Shown here one piece after another: positions 35,687 through 43,849 of a stretch of 64,000 bases of DNA. The stretch covers positions 310,001 to 374,000 of the forward strand of contig NZ_BBRI01000003.1 of NCBI RefSeq assembly GCF_002090075.1, in the 5' to 3' direction. The first letter of the stretch is position 1. Each line of letters starts with the position of its first letter. This DNA comes from Demequina sp. NBRC 110052. Its GTDB lineage: Bacteria > Actinomycetota > Actinomycetes > Actinomycetales > Demequinaceae. Under the pieces are notes generated by a model that had not been told where the DNA came from, ran no database searches, and saw only the letters and a list, made by a program, of their open reading frames with translations. The translations under genes and the position numbers were made by a program.

Positions 35687-36720
35687 TGGTCCAGTTCGTT
35701 GACGTCGACGCGATGCGTCGCTGGATCTCGCACGAAGGCGTCGAGCCCCTGCTCGAGGACCTCGTCGCCTATCTCGAAGACGATTACCGCCGCTGGGAGC
35801 AGTTCGACAAGACGCCGCGCGTGCCGGCCCACTCCGAGCACGGCGTGATCGAGCTCATGCCCACCGCGGACGCGGAGCTGTACGGCTTCAAGTACGTCAA
35901 CGGCCACCCGATCAACCCCTCGCGGGGGCTGCAGACAGTGACCGCGTTCGGCGTGCTGTCCGACGTGGCCACCGGCTACCCGCTGCTGCTCACCGAGATG
36001 TCGCTCCTGACCGCGCTGCGCACGGCGGCGGTCTCGGCGATGGCGGCGCGTCGGCTCGCACGCCCAGACGCCCGCGTGCACGCGCTCATCGGCACCGGCT
36101 CGCAGTCAGAGTTCCAGGCGCTCGCGATGCGCCGGCTCCTGGGGCTGAACGAGGTGCGCGCGTGGGACGTGGACCCCGCAGCGCTCGACAAGTTCGTGCG
36201 CAACGCCACGGCGCTGGGCTTCACCGTGCATCGCGCCACGAGTGGCGCCGACGCGGTGGACGGGGCCGATGTGGTGACCACGTGCACCGCCGACAAGGTC
36301 AACGCGACGGTCCTCACCGACGCGATGGTCCAGCCCGGCATGCACCTCAACGCCATCGGCGGCGACAGCCCGGGCAAGACCGAGCTCGAGCCAGCGATCC
36401 TGCGCCGCTCGGAGGTCTTCGTCGAGTACCACCCGCAGACCCTCGTCGAGGGCGAGATCCAGAGCGTCGGGGCCGACTTCCCCACCGTGGACCTGTGGCG
36501 AGTGATCGACGGCCAGCGGCCCGGGCGCACCTCCGACGACCAGGTCACCCTGTTCGACTCGGTGGGCTTCGCCATCAACGACTTCTCGGCCCTGCGGTTC
36601 CTGCGCGACCGCGTCTCCGGCACTCCGTACGCCACGGAGATCGACCTCATCGCAGAGCCGACCGACCCCAAGGACCTGTTCTCCCTGGTCTCCCTGGCGC
36701 CGGCCGTCTCGCACCGGTAG
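35683..36720 (+). CDS. Ornithine cyclodeaminase family protein
   Basis: NAD-dependent enzyme expected to convert ornithine to proline and ammonia. The 345-residue protein has the mu-crystallin/OCD fold: KYVNGHPINPSRGLQTVTAFGVL and LTEMSLLTALRTAAVSAMAARRLA of the substrate domain, then the Rossmann loop IGTGSQSEFQALAM, DVVTTCTADK, HLNAIGGDSPGKTELEP and LFDSVGFAINDFSAL. These match true OCD rather than alanine dehydrogenase. Two ATGs at 35683 and 35686 overlap the upstream stop. Confidence 0.88.
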   Translation: MMVQFVDVDAMRRWISHEGVEPLLEDLVAYLEDDYRRWEQFDKTPRVPAHSEHGVIELMPTADAELYGFKYVNGHPINPSRGLQTVTAFGVLSDVATGYPLLLTEMSLLTALRTAAVSAMAARRLARPDARVHALIGTGSQSEFQALAMRRLLGLNEVRAWDVDPAALDKFVRNATALGFTVHRATSGADAVDGADVVTTCTADKVNATVLTDAMVQPGMHLNAIGGDSPGKTELEPAILRRSEVFVEYHPQTLVEGEIQSVGADFPTVDLWRVIDGQRPGRTSDDQVTLFDSVGFAINDFSALRFLRDRVSGTPYATEIDLIAEPTDPKDLFSLVSLAPAVSHR

Positions 36721-36726
36721 GTTCGA

Positions 36727-36759
36727 GCGCAGGTGGGAGAAGGGCTCTCCCACCTGCGC
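36727..36759 (+). terminator. 14-pair hairpin after ocd
   Basis: GCGCAGGTGGGAGA (36727-36740) pairs exactly with TCTCCCACCTGCGC (36746-36759) around a five-base loop. It starts six bases after the ocd stop and ends one base before the AGGAGG of the next gene, so it can act as a terminator or as a structure controlling access to that Shine-Dalgarno. Confidence 0.7.
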
Positions 36760-36771
36760 GAGGAGGCTCCG

Positions 36772-37398
36772 ATGAACGACGGACCCGACGAGACGCCCAG
36801 CCAGCGTCGGATGTTCATGGCGGTCGCGATGCCGCTCGAGGACTCGCCGCCGCCGCCCGCGCTCGTGCGCGCCATGAGCTGGATCATCGGCCTCGCCGCC
36901 GGCTTCTCGTTCGCGCTCGGCTTCGTGCTGCTGGTGTGGCCCGCCGCGACGCTCAAGGTCGGTGCCGCCTTGATCGCGATCAACTTCCTGCTGTCCGGCG
37001 TGCTCCGCATCGTCATCTCGATCATGCGTTCCGGGTACTCCGGCGCGATGCGGGCCGTCGGCCTCATCTTCGGAGTGCTGCTGCTCATCGGAGGCGTCGT
37101 CATGCTGCGCAACCTCGCCGCGAGCGCGACCGTGCTGATCCTCATCACCACGATCGTGGTCGGGCTCGGCTGGATCATCGAGGGCATCATCTCGCTCGTG
37201 GACTCGCACTCGGCGCGCTCGCGCGGGTGGGCGATCGCGCTCGGCGCGCTGTCGATCGTGGCGGGGCTCGTGGTCGTCGCGATCCCCGGCTGGTCCGCCG
37301 CGATCTTCCTATGGTTCGCCGCGATCATGCTCATGGTGCTGGGCGTGCTGGGCCTCGTGAGGGCCTTCTCGCTGCGACGGTCACTCAAGGACGCGTGA
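36772..37398 (+). CDS. HdeD/DUF308-type membrane protein
   Basis: A 208-residue membrane protein with six hydrophobic helices arranged as three related pairs (WIIGLAAGFSFALGFVLLVWP, VGLIFGVLLLIGGVVML, AIALGALSIVAGLVVVAIPG), the DUF308/HdeD pattern. Role unknown; HdeD itself is linked to acid resistance in E. coli but that cannot be carried over. AGGAGG stands before ATG 36772. The next gene starts two bases after its stop. Confidence 0.85.
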   Translation: MNDGPDETPSQRRMFMAVAMPLEDSPPPPALVRAMSWIIGLAAGFSFALGFVLLVWPAATLKVGAALIAINFLLSGVLRIVISIMRSGYSGAMRAVGLIFGVLLLIGGVVMLRNLAASATVLILITTIVVGLGWIIEGIISLVDSHSARSRGWAIALGALSIVAGLVVVAIPGWSAAIFLWFAAIMLMVLGVLGLVRAFSLRRSLKDA

Positions 37399-37399
37399 C

Positions 37400-38629
37400 G
37401 TGACCGAGGAGACGCGCGAGCCTCCCGTCGAGGTCGTCGAGGCCGCCCGCGCCGAGTACGCGTCACGCGACAAGGGCGACCCGCACCCCGTCTCCGACCG
37501 CTTCGTGTGGTCGGTGCTGTGGAAGATCGTCGCCGTCGGCGTGCTCGTCGCGATCGGCGTCTACGTGTTCGGACAGCTGTCCCACCTGCTGGGCCTGCTG
37601 TTCATCTCGCTGTTCTTCGCGCTCGCCATGATCCCGGGCGTGGAGGCGCTGACCACCCGTTTCGGCATGCGACGCGGCGCCGCGGTCGGCATCATCTACC
37701 TCGCCGCCGTCGCGGTGGTCACGCTGCTCATCGCCGTGCTCATCCCGGGCGTCGTGCGATTCGCGCAGGAGGTCGGCGCCGCCGCCGCTGACTGGTTCGC
37801 GGCGTTCGACGACTGGTGGGAGGGCATCTTCGGCCAGCCGCTGCTCGACGAGACTGCGGCCACCGACGGCACCGACTACATCGCGCAGGTGCTCCAGCAG
37901 TGGGCCTCGGGCGCGCTCGGCGCGCTGTCCTCCGGGCTCGGCATCGTGTTCGATCTCATGACGGTCGCGCTCTTCGCCTTCTACTTCGCCGCAGACTGGC
38001 CGAGGGTGATGCGTGCGCTCATGTCTCGCATGCCGCCCGAGCGTCAGCGCGTGTTCAAGTGGGTGGCCACCACGTCGATCGAGCAGACCGGAGGCTACTT
38101 CTACTCGCGTCTGCTGCTCGCCTCGGTCAGTGGAGGGCTCGGATTCTTCGTCATGCTCGTCATAGGCCTCGACCTGGTCTACGCCGCACCGCTCGCGATG
38201 TTCATGGGGTTCGTGTCCACCTTCATCCCCTTCATCGGCACCTATCTGGGTGCCGCGCTGCCCATCGTCATCACACTGGCGGTCGAGGGTCTTCCCAACG
38301 CGATCGCGCTGCTCGTGTGGGTGCTCGTCTACCAGCAGATCGAGAACTACGCGCTGAGCCCCAAGATCTCGTCGAAGACGATGGAGCTCAACGGTGCGGT
38401 GGCATTCGGCGGCGCGATCGCCGGCGGGGCGATCGCAGGGCCGATGGGCGCTTTCATGGCGCTGCCGATCGCGGCGCTCATCACCGCAGTGGTGAAGAAC
38501 ACCGGCCGCACGTACGCGATCATCGACGAGCTGCCTGAGCCCGAGGCGGGCGAGCCCGACGCGGAGGGCGAGATCCTCGAGCCTTCACGACCCTCGCTGG
38601 GGCGTCGCCTCCAGTTCTGGCGTCGCTAG
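37400..38629 (+). CDS. AI-2E family transporter (PerM/YdiK type)
   Basis: A 409-residue membrane protein with about eight helices. Family features include GLLFISLFFALAMIPGVEALTTRFGMRRGAAV near the start, FAFYFAADWPRVMRALMSRMPPERQRV in the middle and VYQQIENYALSPKISSKTMELN, a strongly conserved C-terminal segment. Some members move autoinducer-2, others exchange Na+/H+; the substrate here is unknown. Close spacing to the DUF308 gene suggests one transcript. Confidence 0.88.
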   Translation: MTEETREPPVEVVEAARAEYASRDKGDPHPVSDRFVWSVLWKIVAVGVLVAIGVYVFGQLSHLLGLLFISLFFALAMIPGVEALTTRFGMRRGAAVGIIYLAAVAVVTLLIAVLIPGVVRFAQEVGAAAADWFAAFDDWWEGIFGQPLLDETAATDGTDYIAQVLQQWASGALGALSSGLGIVFDLMTVALFAFYFAADWPRVMRALMSRMPPERQRVFKWVATTSIEQTGGYFYSRLLLASVSGGLGFFVMLVIGLDLVYAAPLAMFMGFVSTFIPFIGTYLGAALPIVITLAVEGLPNAIALLVWVLVYQQIENYALSPKISSKTMELNGAVAFGGAIAGGAIAGPMGAFMALPIAALITAVVKNTGRTYAIIDELPEPEAGEPDAEGEILEPSRPSLGRRLQFWRR

Positions 38630-38670
38630 CGTCGGGCGTGCCCGACGCGGCGGCCAGGTCCGTGCGGCGG

Positions 38671-39423
38671 CTATGGCTCGCGGTGCACGACCTGGGCGGA
38701 CACCTGCGCGCGCGGCATGATCAGCATCGAGTCGATGTTCACATGCGCCGGGCGTGAGGCGACCCACGCGATGGCCTCCGCGATGTCCTGTGCCACCAGC
38801 GGCGTCATGCCCTCGTAGACCTTGTCCGCGCGCTCCTGGTCGCCCGAGAAGCGAACCACCGAGAACTCGGTCTCGACGAGACCGGGATCGATCTCGGACA
38901 CGCGCACCGGCTTGCCCTTCATCTCAAGCCGCAGCACGCGCGTGAGGGCCTTCACCGCGTGCTTCGCGGCGTTGTAGCCGGCGCCACCCGGGTAGGGCTC
39001 GAGCGCCGCGATCGAGCCGAGCGTCACCACCTGGCCGTCGCCCGAGGCGATGAGCTTGGGCAACAGCGCGCGCACCGTGCGCAGCGTTCCCATGACGTTG
39101 ACGTCGTACATGCGCAGCCACTCGTCGTCGCTCGCCTCGGCGACCGACGTGGTGCCGAATGCGCCGCCTGCGTTGGCGACGAGCAGACTCACCTCGGGCA
39201 CGGCGTCGCAGAAGGCTTCCACGGAGGCCTGGTCGGTCACGTCGAGCGCGAGGGCGGTGCCGCCGATCTCAGCCGCGAGCGCCTCGAGCCGGTCGACGCG
39301 TCGGGCTCCGACGACGACATGCCAGCCGTCCGCGGCGAGCTGACGGGCGGTGGCCTCGCCGATGCCGCTCGAGGCGCCGGTGACAACGGCGGTGCGGCGC
39401 GCGGGTGAGGTGGGCTCGGTCAT
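38671..39423 (-). CDS. Short-chain dehydrogenase/reductase (YdfG-like)
   Basis: A 250-residue NAD(P)-dependent SDR. The cofactor loop is VTGASSGIGEATARQLAADGWHVVVGARR (Arg after the second strand favours NADP), NANAG-type LLVANAGGAFG, and catalytic Tyr-Lys in GGAGYNAAKHAVKALTR with the serine in TLGSIAALEPYPG. Closest in pattern to the YdfG/serine 3-dehydrogenase group. ATG 39423 has an AGGAG seven bases before it. Confidence 0.88.
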   Translation of the reverse strand: MTEPTSPARRTAVVTGASSGIGEATARQLAADGWHVVVGARRVDRLEALAAEIGGTALALDVTDQASVEAFCDAVPEVSLLVANAGGAFGTTSVAEASDDEWLRMYDVNVMGTLRTVRALLPKLIASGDGQVVTLGSIAALEPYPGGAGYNAAKHAVKALTRVLRLEMKGKPVRVSEIDPGLVETEFSVVRFSGDQERADKVYEGMTPLVAQDIAEAIAWVASRPAHVNIDSMLIMPRAQVSAQVVHREP

Positions 39424-39469
39424 GGGGTGCTCCTGTTCGGGTGGCGGATCTGGTGACATCGCGGGGGCG

Positions 39470-40813
39470 TCAGACGGTGGCCGCGTCGGCGACGGCGAGC
39501 GCCTCGTCGAGGATCGCGAGGCCTTCGCGAGCTTCGTCCTCGGTGATGACGCACGGCGGCACGACGTGGATGCGGTGATAGTTCATGAACAGCAGCGCGC
39601 CTGCCTGGCGCGCGGCGGCGACCACGCCCGCCACGGGCGCCGACGTGCCGCCGTAGGGGGCGAGCGGCTCACGCGTCTCGCGGTCCTTGACGAGATCGAG
39701 CGCCCAGAAGACGCCGACGCCTCGCGCCTCGCCGATGCTCGGGTGGCGCTCCTGCAGCTCCCTCAGCCCGGGCTCCAGAACCTCGGCCCCGATGCGGGCG
39801 GCGTTCTCGACGATGCGCTCGTCGCGCATTGCGTCGATGGTCGCGACCGCCGCGGCCGTGGCGAGCGGGTGGCCCGAGTACGTGAGCCCACCGGGGTAGG
39901 GGCGCTCGTCGAAGTCCGCGGCGATCGCGTCGGAGATGATGACGCCGCCGAGCGGCACGTATCCGGAGTTGACGCCCTTGGCGAAGGTGATCAGGTCCGG
40001 CACGACGCCGTGCTGCTCGAACGCGAACCACGAACCTGTGCGGCCGAAGCCCGCCATCACCTCGTCGAGGATCATGACGATGCCGTGCCTGTCGCACAGC
40101 GCGCGCACGCCCGCGAGATACCCCGGCGGGGGCGGCATGATGCCTGCAGTTCCCGGCACGGTCTCGAGGATGATGGCGGCGATCGTCCCCGGGCCTTCGA
40201 AGGCGATCAGCTCCTCGAGGTGCGCGAGCGCGCGCTCGCACTCCTGCTCGGGAGTGCTCGCGTGGAAGTGCGAGCGGTACAGGAACGGCCCGAAGAAGTG
40301 CACGACGCCCGCCGGCGCGAACTCGTTGGCCCACCGACGCGTGTCGCCCGTGAGCTGAATCGCCGTCGGGGTGGCACCGTGATACGAGCGGTACTGCGAC
40401 ATGACCTTGGTGCGGCCCGTGTGCAGGCGCGCCATCCGCACGGCGTTCTCCACGGCCTCGGCGCCCCCGTTCGTGAAGAACACCTTCTCCATGCCTGCGG
40501 GCGCGAGCCCCGCGATACGGGCGGCCGCCTGCGCGCGTGGCGCGCTGCCGAACGCCGGAGAGATGGTGCACAGCGCCTCGGCCTGCTCACGGATCGCGGC
40601 GACGACGCGCGGGTGCTGATGCCCGATGTTCGTGTTCACGAGCTGCGAGGACAGGTCGAGGTAGCGCCTCCCGTCCTCGTCCCACACGTGGCTGCCGAGC
40701 CCGCCCGCCATCATGATCGGGTCCACCGACGCCTGCGCGGACCACGAGTGGAAGACGTGGGCGCGCTCCAACTCGTAGGCTTCGCGGGCGGCGGGATCGG
40801 CGGGTGCTGGCAT
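39470..40813 (-). CDS. Class III aminotransferase (PLP-dependent, omega type)
   Basis: A 447-residue fold-type I aminotransferase. The PLP segment is ILDEVMAGFGRTGSWFAFEQHGVVPDLITFAKGVNSGYVPLGGVI, with the Schiff-base lysine in FAKGVNSG; VFFTNGGAEAVENAVRMAR and SQYRSYHGATPTAIQLTGD bind phosphate and substrate. Pattern fits the beta-alanine/taurine:pyruvate group. Probable amine catabolism; the exact substrate is not readable. AGAGGAG precedes ATG 40813. It lies beside the SDR on the same strand. Confidence 0.88.
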   Translation of the reverse strand: MPAPADPAAREAYELERAHVFHSWSAQASVDPIMMAGGLGSHVWDEDGRRYLDLSSQLVNTNIGHQHPRVVAAIREQAEALCTISPAFGSAPRAQAAARIAGLAPAGMEKVFFTNGGAEAVENAVRMARLHTGRTKVMSQYRSYHGATPTAIQLTGDTRRWANEFAPAGVVHFFGPFLYRSHFHASTPEQECERALAHLEELIAFEGPGTIAAIILETVPGTAGIMPPPPGYLAGVRALCDRHGIVMILDEVMAGFGRTGSWFAFEQHGVVPDLITFAKGVNSGYVPLGGVIISDAIAADFDERPYPGGLTYSGHPLATAAAVATIDAMRDERIVENAARIGAEVLEPGLRELQERHPSIGEARGVGVFWALDLVKDRETREPLAPYGGTSAPVAGVVAAARQAGALLFMNYHRIHVVPPCVITEDEAREGLAILDEALAVADAATV

Positions 40814-40917
40814 GGCGGCTCCTCTGGCTCGGCGCTCACCATCCTGGCGCATGGGGCATGTCGTCAGGAAGTGCCACGCGCCGGCACGCTGGCCGCACCG
40901 CGTAGTCGGCGCCCGTG

Positions 40918-41283
40918 CTACGTGTCGCGCGGGGCGCGCGCGGCCTGTCGCACGGCCGCAATGAGGGCCTCAGTCCCCAACCCCAGCTCGCGCGCGCGAG
41001 CGACGAGCGCGCCTGCGTCTGCCGCGAGCTCGGCCACTGCCGCGGACATGGGCGCAATGACCGCGCCGCGCCCACGGCGCATCTCGACGAGGCCCTCCTC
41101 ACGCAGCGCCTGGTACGCCTTGAGGACCGTGTGGAGATTCACGTCGAGCGCCTGGGCGACCTCGCGGGCGGACGGGAGGCGGTCACCCGCGACGAGCCGC
41201 GCGGCGGCGACATCCTCGCGCACGGAGTCGGCGATCTGCTCGTACAGGTCAGTCTCCGCGGTGGGATCAATCCTGATCAGCAT
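40918..41283 (-). CDS. GntR-family regulator, YtrA type
   Basis: A 121-residue regulator with only the winged HTH (LYEQIADSVREDVAAARLVAGDRLPSAREVAQALDVNLHTVLKAYQALREEGLVEMRRGRGAVI) and a short helical dimerisation tail, the compact YtrA layout. ATG 41283 lies inside the end of the DUF1648 gene (17-base overlap), so both come from one transcript. YtrA members usually repress their own operon; a matching operator is found upstream (42302-42324). Confidence 0.92.
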   Translation of the reverse strand: MLIRIDPTAETDLYEQIADSVREDVAAARLVAGDRLPSAREVAQALDVNLHTVLKAYQALREEGLVEMRRGRGAVIAPMSAAVAELAADAGALVARARELGLGTEALIAAVRQAARAPRDT

Positions 41284-42286
41284 CGCGCGCACCCCCGGCC
41301 TGGCTCGCGCGCACCGCGCCCAGCACCGCGGCAACCGTCGCGGCATCGTCGAGCGTGAGGACGAAGCGCCGCCCGGAGCCGCGCGTGACCTCGAGCGCGG
41401 TCCCGTTGCGCAGGATCACCCCAGTCGCTCCGGGGATGACGCGCACGCCCCAGCCTCCGAAGTGCGCCAGTCCCGCGACGTCGATCACCCCGACCGAGGC
41501 GATGTCCGCCGCGGGGATCGTGAAGCGCGGGAACCCGACGGCACTCCGCACTGTCAGGCCCGTACGGTCGGCGCGCACGTGGAAGACCGTCATCGCGGCA
41601 GCCAGGAGCGCGACGAGGATCGCGACGCCCGTCGTGATCGCGGCCGCAACGACGTCGGCGAGCGCCCAGGTCCACACGGCGAGCCCCGCCAGGAGCACGC
41701 ATGCGGAGACGAGCGCGGCACCGGCGCCCTTGCCGAGTTCGGCGCGCCCAATCCACGCGAGGCGCTCGTGCGGGCCCGCACCCAGCGCATCGACGGGCAG
41801 CGCCGCCGGCACGATGACGTCCTGCGAGGGCTGCGCCGCCCACGCGACCCACCCCACGACGCCAGCGGCGCCGAAGGCGAGCGCGAGGACCCACCCCACG
41901 CCCGCATCGAACGACGGGCCCACCTGGGTGAGGACCATGCCGGTCGCGAGCGCGGAGAACAGCGTGGCCAGTGACGCCGCGAGCGCGGGCATGAGCCGCA
42001 GCATCGGGCTTCGCTCCCCGCGCGCGAGCGGCCTCATGGCCGAGCCTGCGAGCAGGCTGGGGAGCACGAGTCCTCCGAGCAACGTCATCACGGGATAGAC
42101 CCACGCCGGCCCGTACCCGTCGGGACCCTCCGGGCCCCAGTGCGTCACGAGCTGCTGGGCGAGGTCGTCGATGGCGACCAGCTGCAGCGCGATCGCGGCG
42201 CCAGTGAGGAGCGCGGGCACGAGCAGCCCGACGTCGACGGCGCGCCGTAGGACTCGATCGGCGGGGTTCCGGTGGGTGTCACTCAT
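41267..42286 (-). CDS. DUF1648 integral membrane protein
   Basis: A 339-residue membrane protein with about six hydrophobic helices. The first, with following VTHWGPEGPDGYGPAWVYP, is the DUF1648 signature. The C-terminal 110 residues look like a soluble beta domain with a final GSGRRFVLTLDDAATVAAVL (bacterial PH-like). In actinobacteria and Firmicutes this type is paired with YtrA regulators and thought to sense envelope stress or export something; not established. Forms an operon with the GntR gene. Confidence 0.85.
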   Translation of the reverse strand: MSDTHRNPADRVLRRAVDVGLLVPALLTGAAIALQLVAIDDLAQQLVTHWGPEGPDGYGPAWVYPVMTLLGGLVLPSLLAGSAMRPLARGERSPMLRLMPALAASLATLFSALATGMVLTQVGPSFDAGVGWVLALAFGAAGVVGWVAWAAQPSQDVIVPAALPVDALGAGPHERLAWIGRAELGKGAGAALVSACVLLAGLAVWTWALADVVAAAITTGVAILVALLAAAMTVFHVRADRTGLTVRSAVGFPRFTIPAADIASVGVIDVAGLAHFGGWGVRVIPGATGVILRNGTALEVTRGSGRRFVLTLDDAATVAAVLGAVRASQAGGARDADQD

Positions 42287-42301
42287 CGCTGCATCTCCTA
42301 T

Positions 42302-42324
42302 CTGTTATATAACAACTATAACAG
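42302..42324 (-). promoter_or_regulatory. Operator/promoter of the DUF1648-GntR operon
   Basis: CTGTTATA (42302-42309) and TATAACAG (42317-42324) are exact inverted repeats spaced by seven bases in a stretch strikingly A/T-rich for this chromosome. It lies 16-38 bases upstream of the DUF1648 ATG, overlaps TATA-like -10 sequence, and an AGGAG Shine-Dalgarno follows. Autorepression by the YtrA-type GntR is the natural model. Confidence 0.7.
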
Positions 42325-42358
42325 TATTGGCGTGATAGCGCGCGCCAGGGAGACGAGG

Positions 42359-43702
42359 TCAGCGAGTGTCGGAGGCGGTCGCGCCAGGCGTGCCGCGGTG
42401 CACGAGGGACTCGTCCACGAGTGTGAGCCGGAACACCTGCGGCGCGGAGAGGAACAGCACGACCACCAGGTACCAGCCGCCCTCGACGAGCATCCGCGAC
42501 TCGGTGAGCGATTGCAGCAGGATCGCCACGGTGAGCAGCGTCCACCCCAGCGGGATGTACGTGTCGCCCCGATCGGCGCGCTCGACGAGGCGCCAGGAGG
42601 AGCCGAACAGCAGGACCATGATCGCGACCAGCAGCGCGAGCCCCACGAGCCCCAGCTGGAGCCACGCGTCCAGGAAGGCGTTGTGCGCGTGCGTTGCGAG
42701 GACGCCCGCGCGCTCGGCGATGCCTCGATACGGCTCCTCCCAGACGGGCCAGTAGCCGACGAAGCCCCAGCCCTCGGGCCGCTGCTCCGCCGTGGCCAGC
42801 ACCTGCTTCCAGATCTCCGTGCGGTTGGTGAGATCCGAACCGCGGTCGAACATGCCGAAGATCTCATCCCGGTACTTGATCGTGAGCACCGCGGCCCCCG
42901 CGGTCACGCCCAGGACGACGCGCGACAGCGCCTTCTTCCCCCCGGGCGGCAGCCGGCGGATCCAGAAGGCCGCGAGCGTGATGCCGGCCAAGTACAGCGC
43001 CGTCACGGACACGGTCGCGGACATCGTCAGCAGGTGGACGCCGCCCGCCGCGGCGAGCGTGAGGATCCCGTCGACGCGACGCACGCTGCGCTCGAGCAGC
43101 ACGATCACGGCAGTGATCGCCGCGAGCAGCGCGACCAGGCCGAAGGGATTGCGGTTGCCGACCCAGCCCTGCAGCGGACCGCCCTGGAACAGCAGGCCGT
43201 CAGACCACATGATGTCGTTGCCGGAGACGTCCTTGCCGTCGGTCAGCGAAGTGAGATCCGACATCGGCGGAGCGATCGGCCCCCGGACGATCACCGCCGC
43301 CACCAGTTCCAGGCCGATGCCGAGAAGCAGCGAGATCTGGAAGCCCCGGTACAGCAGCACCATGAAGCGGCGGGTGCCGGTGCCGCGGACCGTGACCGCA
43401 GCGACGAACGTCGTGGCGAGCATCACGATCACCGCGAGCGCGGTGATGCCGCGCGTCGCCGACCACAGCACGCTCGCCGACGCGAGCGACACGAACGCGC
43501 CGAGCGGCAACGGCAGCCGAAGCATCGCGAGCGTGGGCCGGAAGCTCACCGCGATCGCGGCGACGGTCAGCACGCACACGGCGGCGTAGACCGGCAGACC
43601 CAGCAGATAGCGGAACCCCTGGCCGGAGGTGAGCAGCACAATGATCCACACGGTCAGACCATCGCGCACCGGAGCGCTGCTCCACCTCTCACGCCAGCCC
43701 AT
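42359..43702 (-). CDS. O-antigen-ligase-like polytopic membrane protein (Wzy_C family)
   Basis: A 447-residue protein with about twelve hydrophobic helices and a large external loop near residues 270-350. The loop contains NRTEIWKQVLATAEQRPEGWGFVGYWP and THAHNAFLDAWLQLGLVGLALL, the conserved Wzy_C/O-antigen ligase segment with catalytic His. In Gram-positives such proteins join or polymerise cell-surface glycans. No polysaccharide genes are adjacent, so it is an orphan. ATG 43702 has AGGGGA upstream. Confidence 0.87.
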   Translation of the reverse strand: MGWRERWSSAPVRDGLTVWIIVLLTSGQGFRYLLGLPVYAAVCVLTVAAIAVSFRPTLAMLRLPLPLGAFVSLASASVLWSATRGITALAVIVMLATTFVAAVTVRGTGTRRFMVLLYRGFQISLLLGIGLELVAAVIVRGPIAPPMSDLTSLTDGKDVSGNDIMWSDGLLFQGGPLQGWVGNRNPFGLVALLAAITAVIVLLERSVRRVDGILTLAAAGGVHLLTMSATVSVTALYLAGITLAAFWIRRLPPGGKKALSRVVLGVTAGAAVLTIKYRDEIFGMFDRGSDLTNRTEIWKQVLATAEQRPEGWGFVGYWPVWEEPYRGIAERAGVLATHAHNAFLDAWLQLGLVGLALLVAIMVLLFGSSWRLVERADRGDTYIPLGWTLLTVAILLQSLTESRMLVEGGWYLVVVLFLSAPQVFRLTLVDESLVHRGTPGATASDTR

Positions 43703-43849
43703 GCACCGATCCCCTGTCCTGTTGAGTGGCCGCTGCCGGCCCTGCCCCCGCACACAGTGTGCCCCGACATCCCGTGCGGCCTCACCTTCTCCAGCGACGT
43801 GCGGGCCCGTCGTATCCGAACCGTGACCCGTCCCAGCGCGGCAGCGGGT

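Noticed and set aside
34879-36720. A 613-codon frame suggesting a fusion with ornithine cyclodeaminase
   Set aside because: The first 268 codons are an out-of-frame reading of the DDAH-fold gene; the real ocd start is 35683/35686.
39350-41974. An 874-codon + strand frame
   Set aside because: Antisense shadow of the SDR, aminotransferase and GntR/DUF1648 genes, which have clear family motifs.
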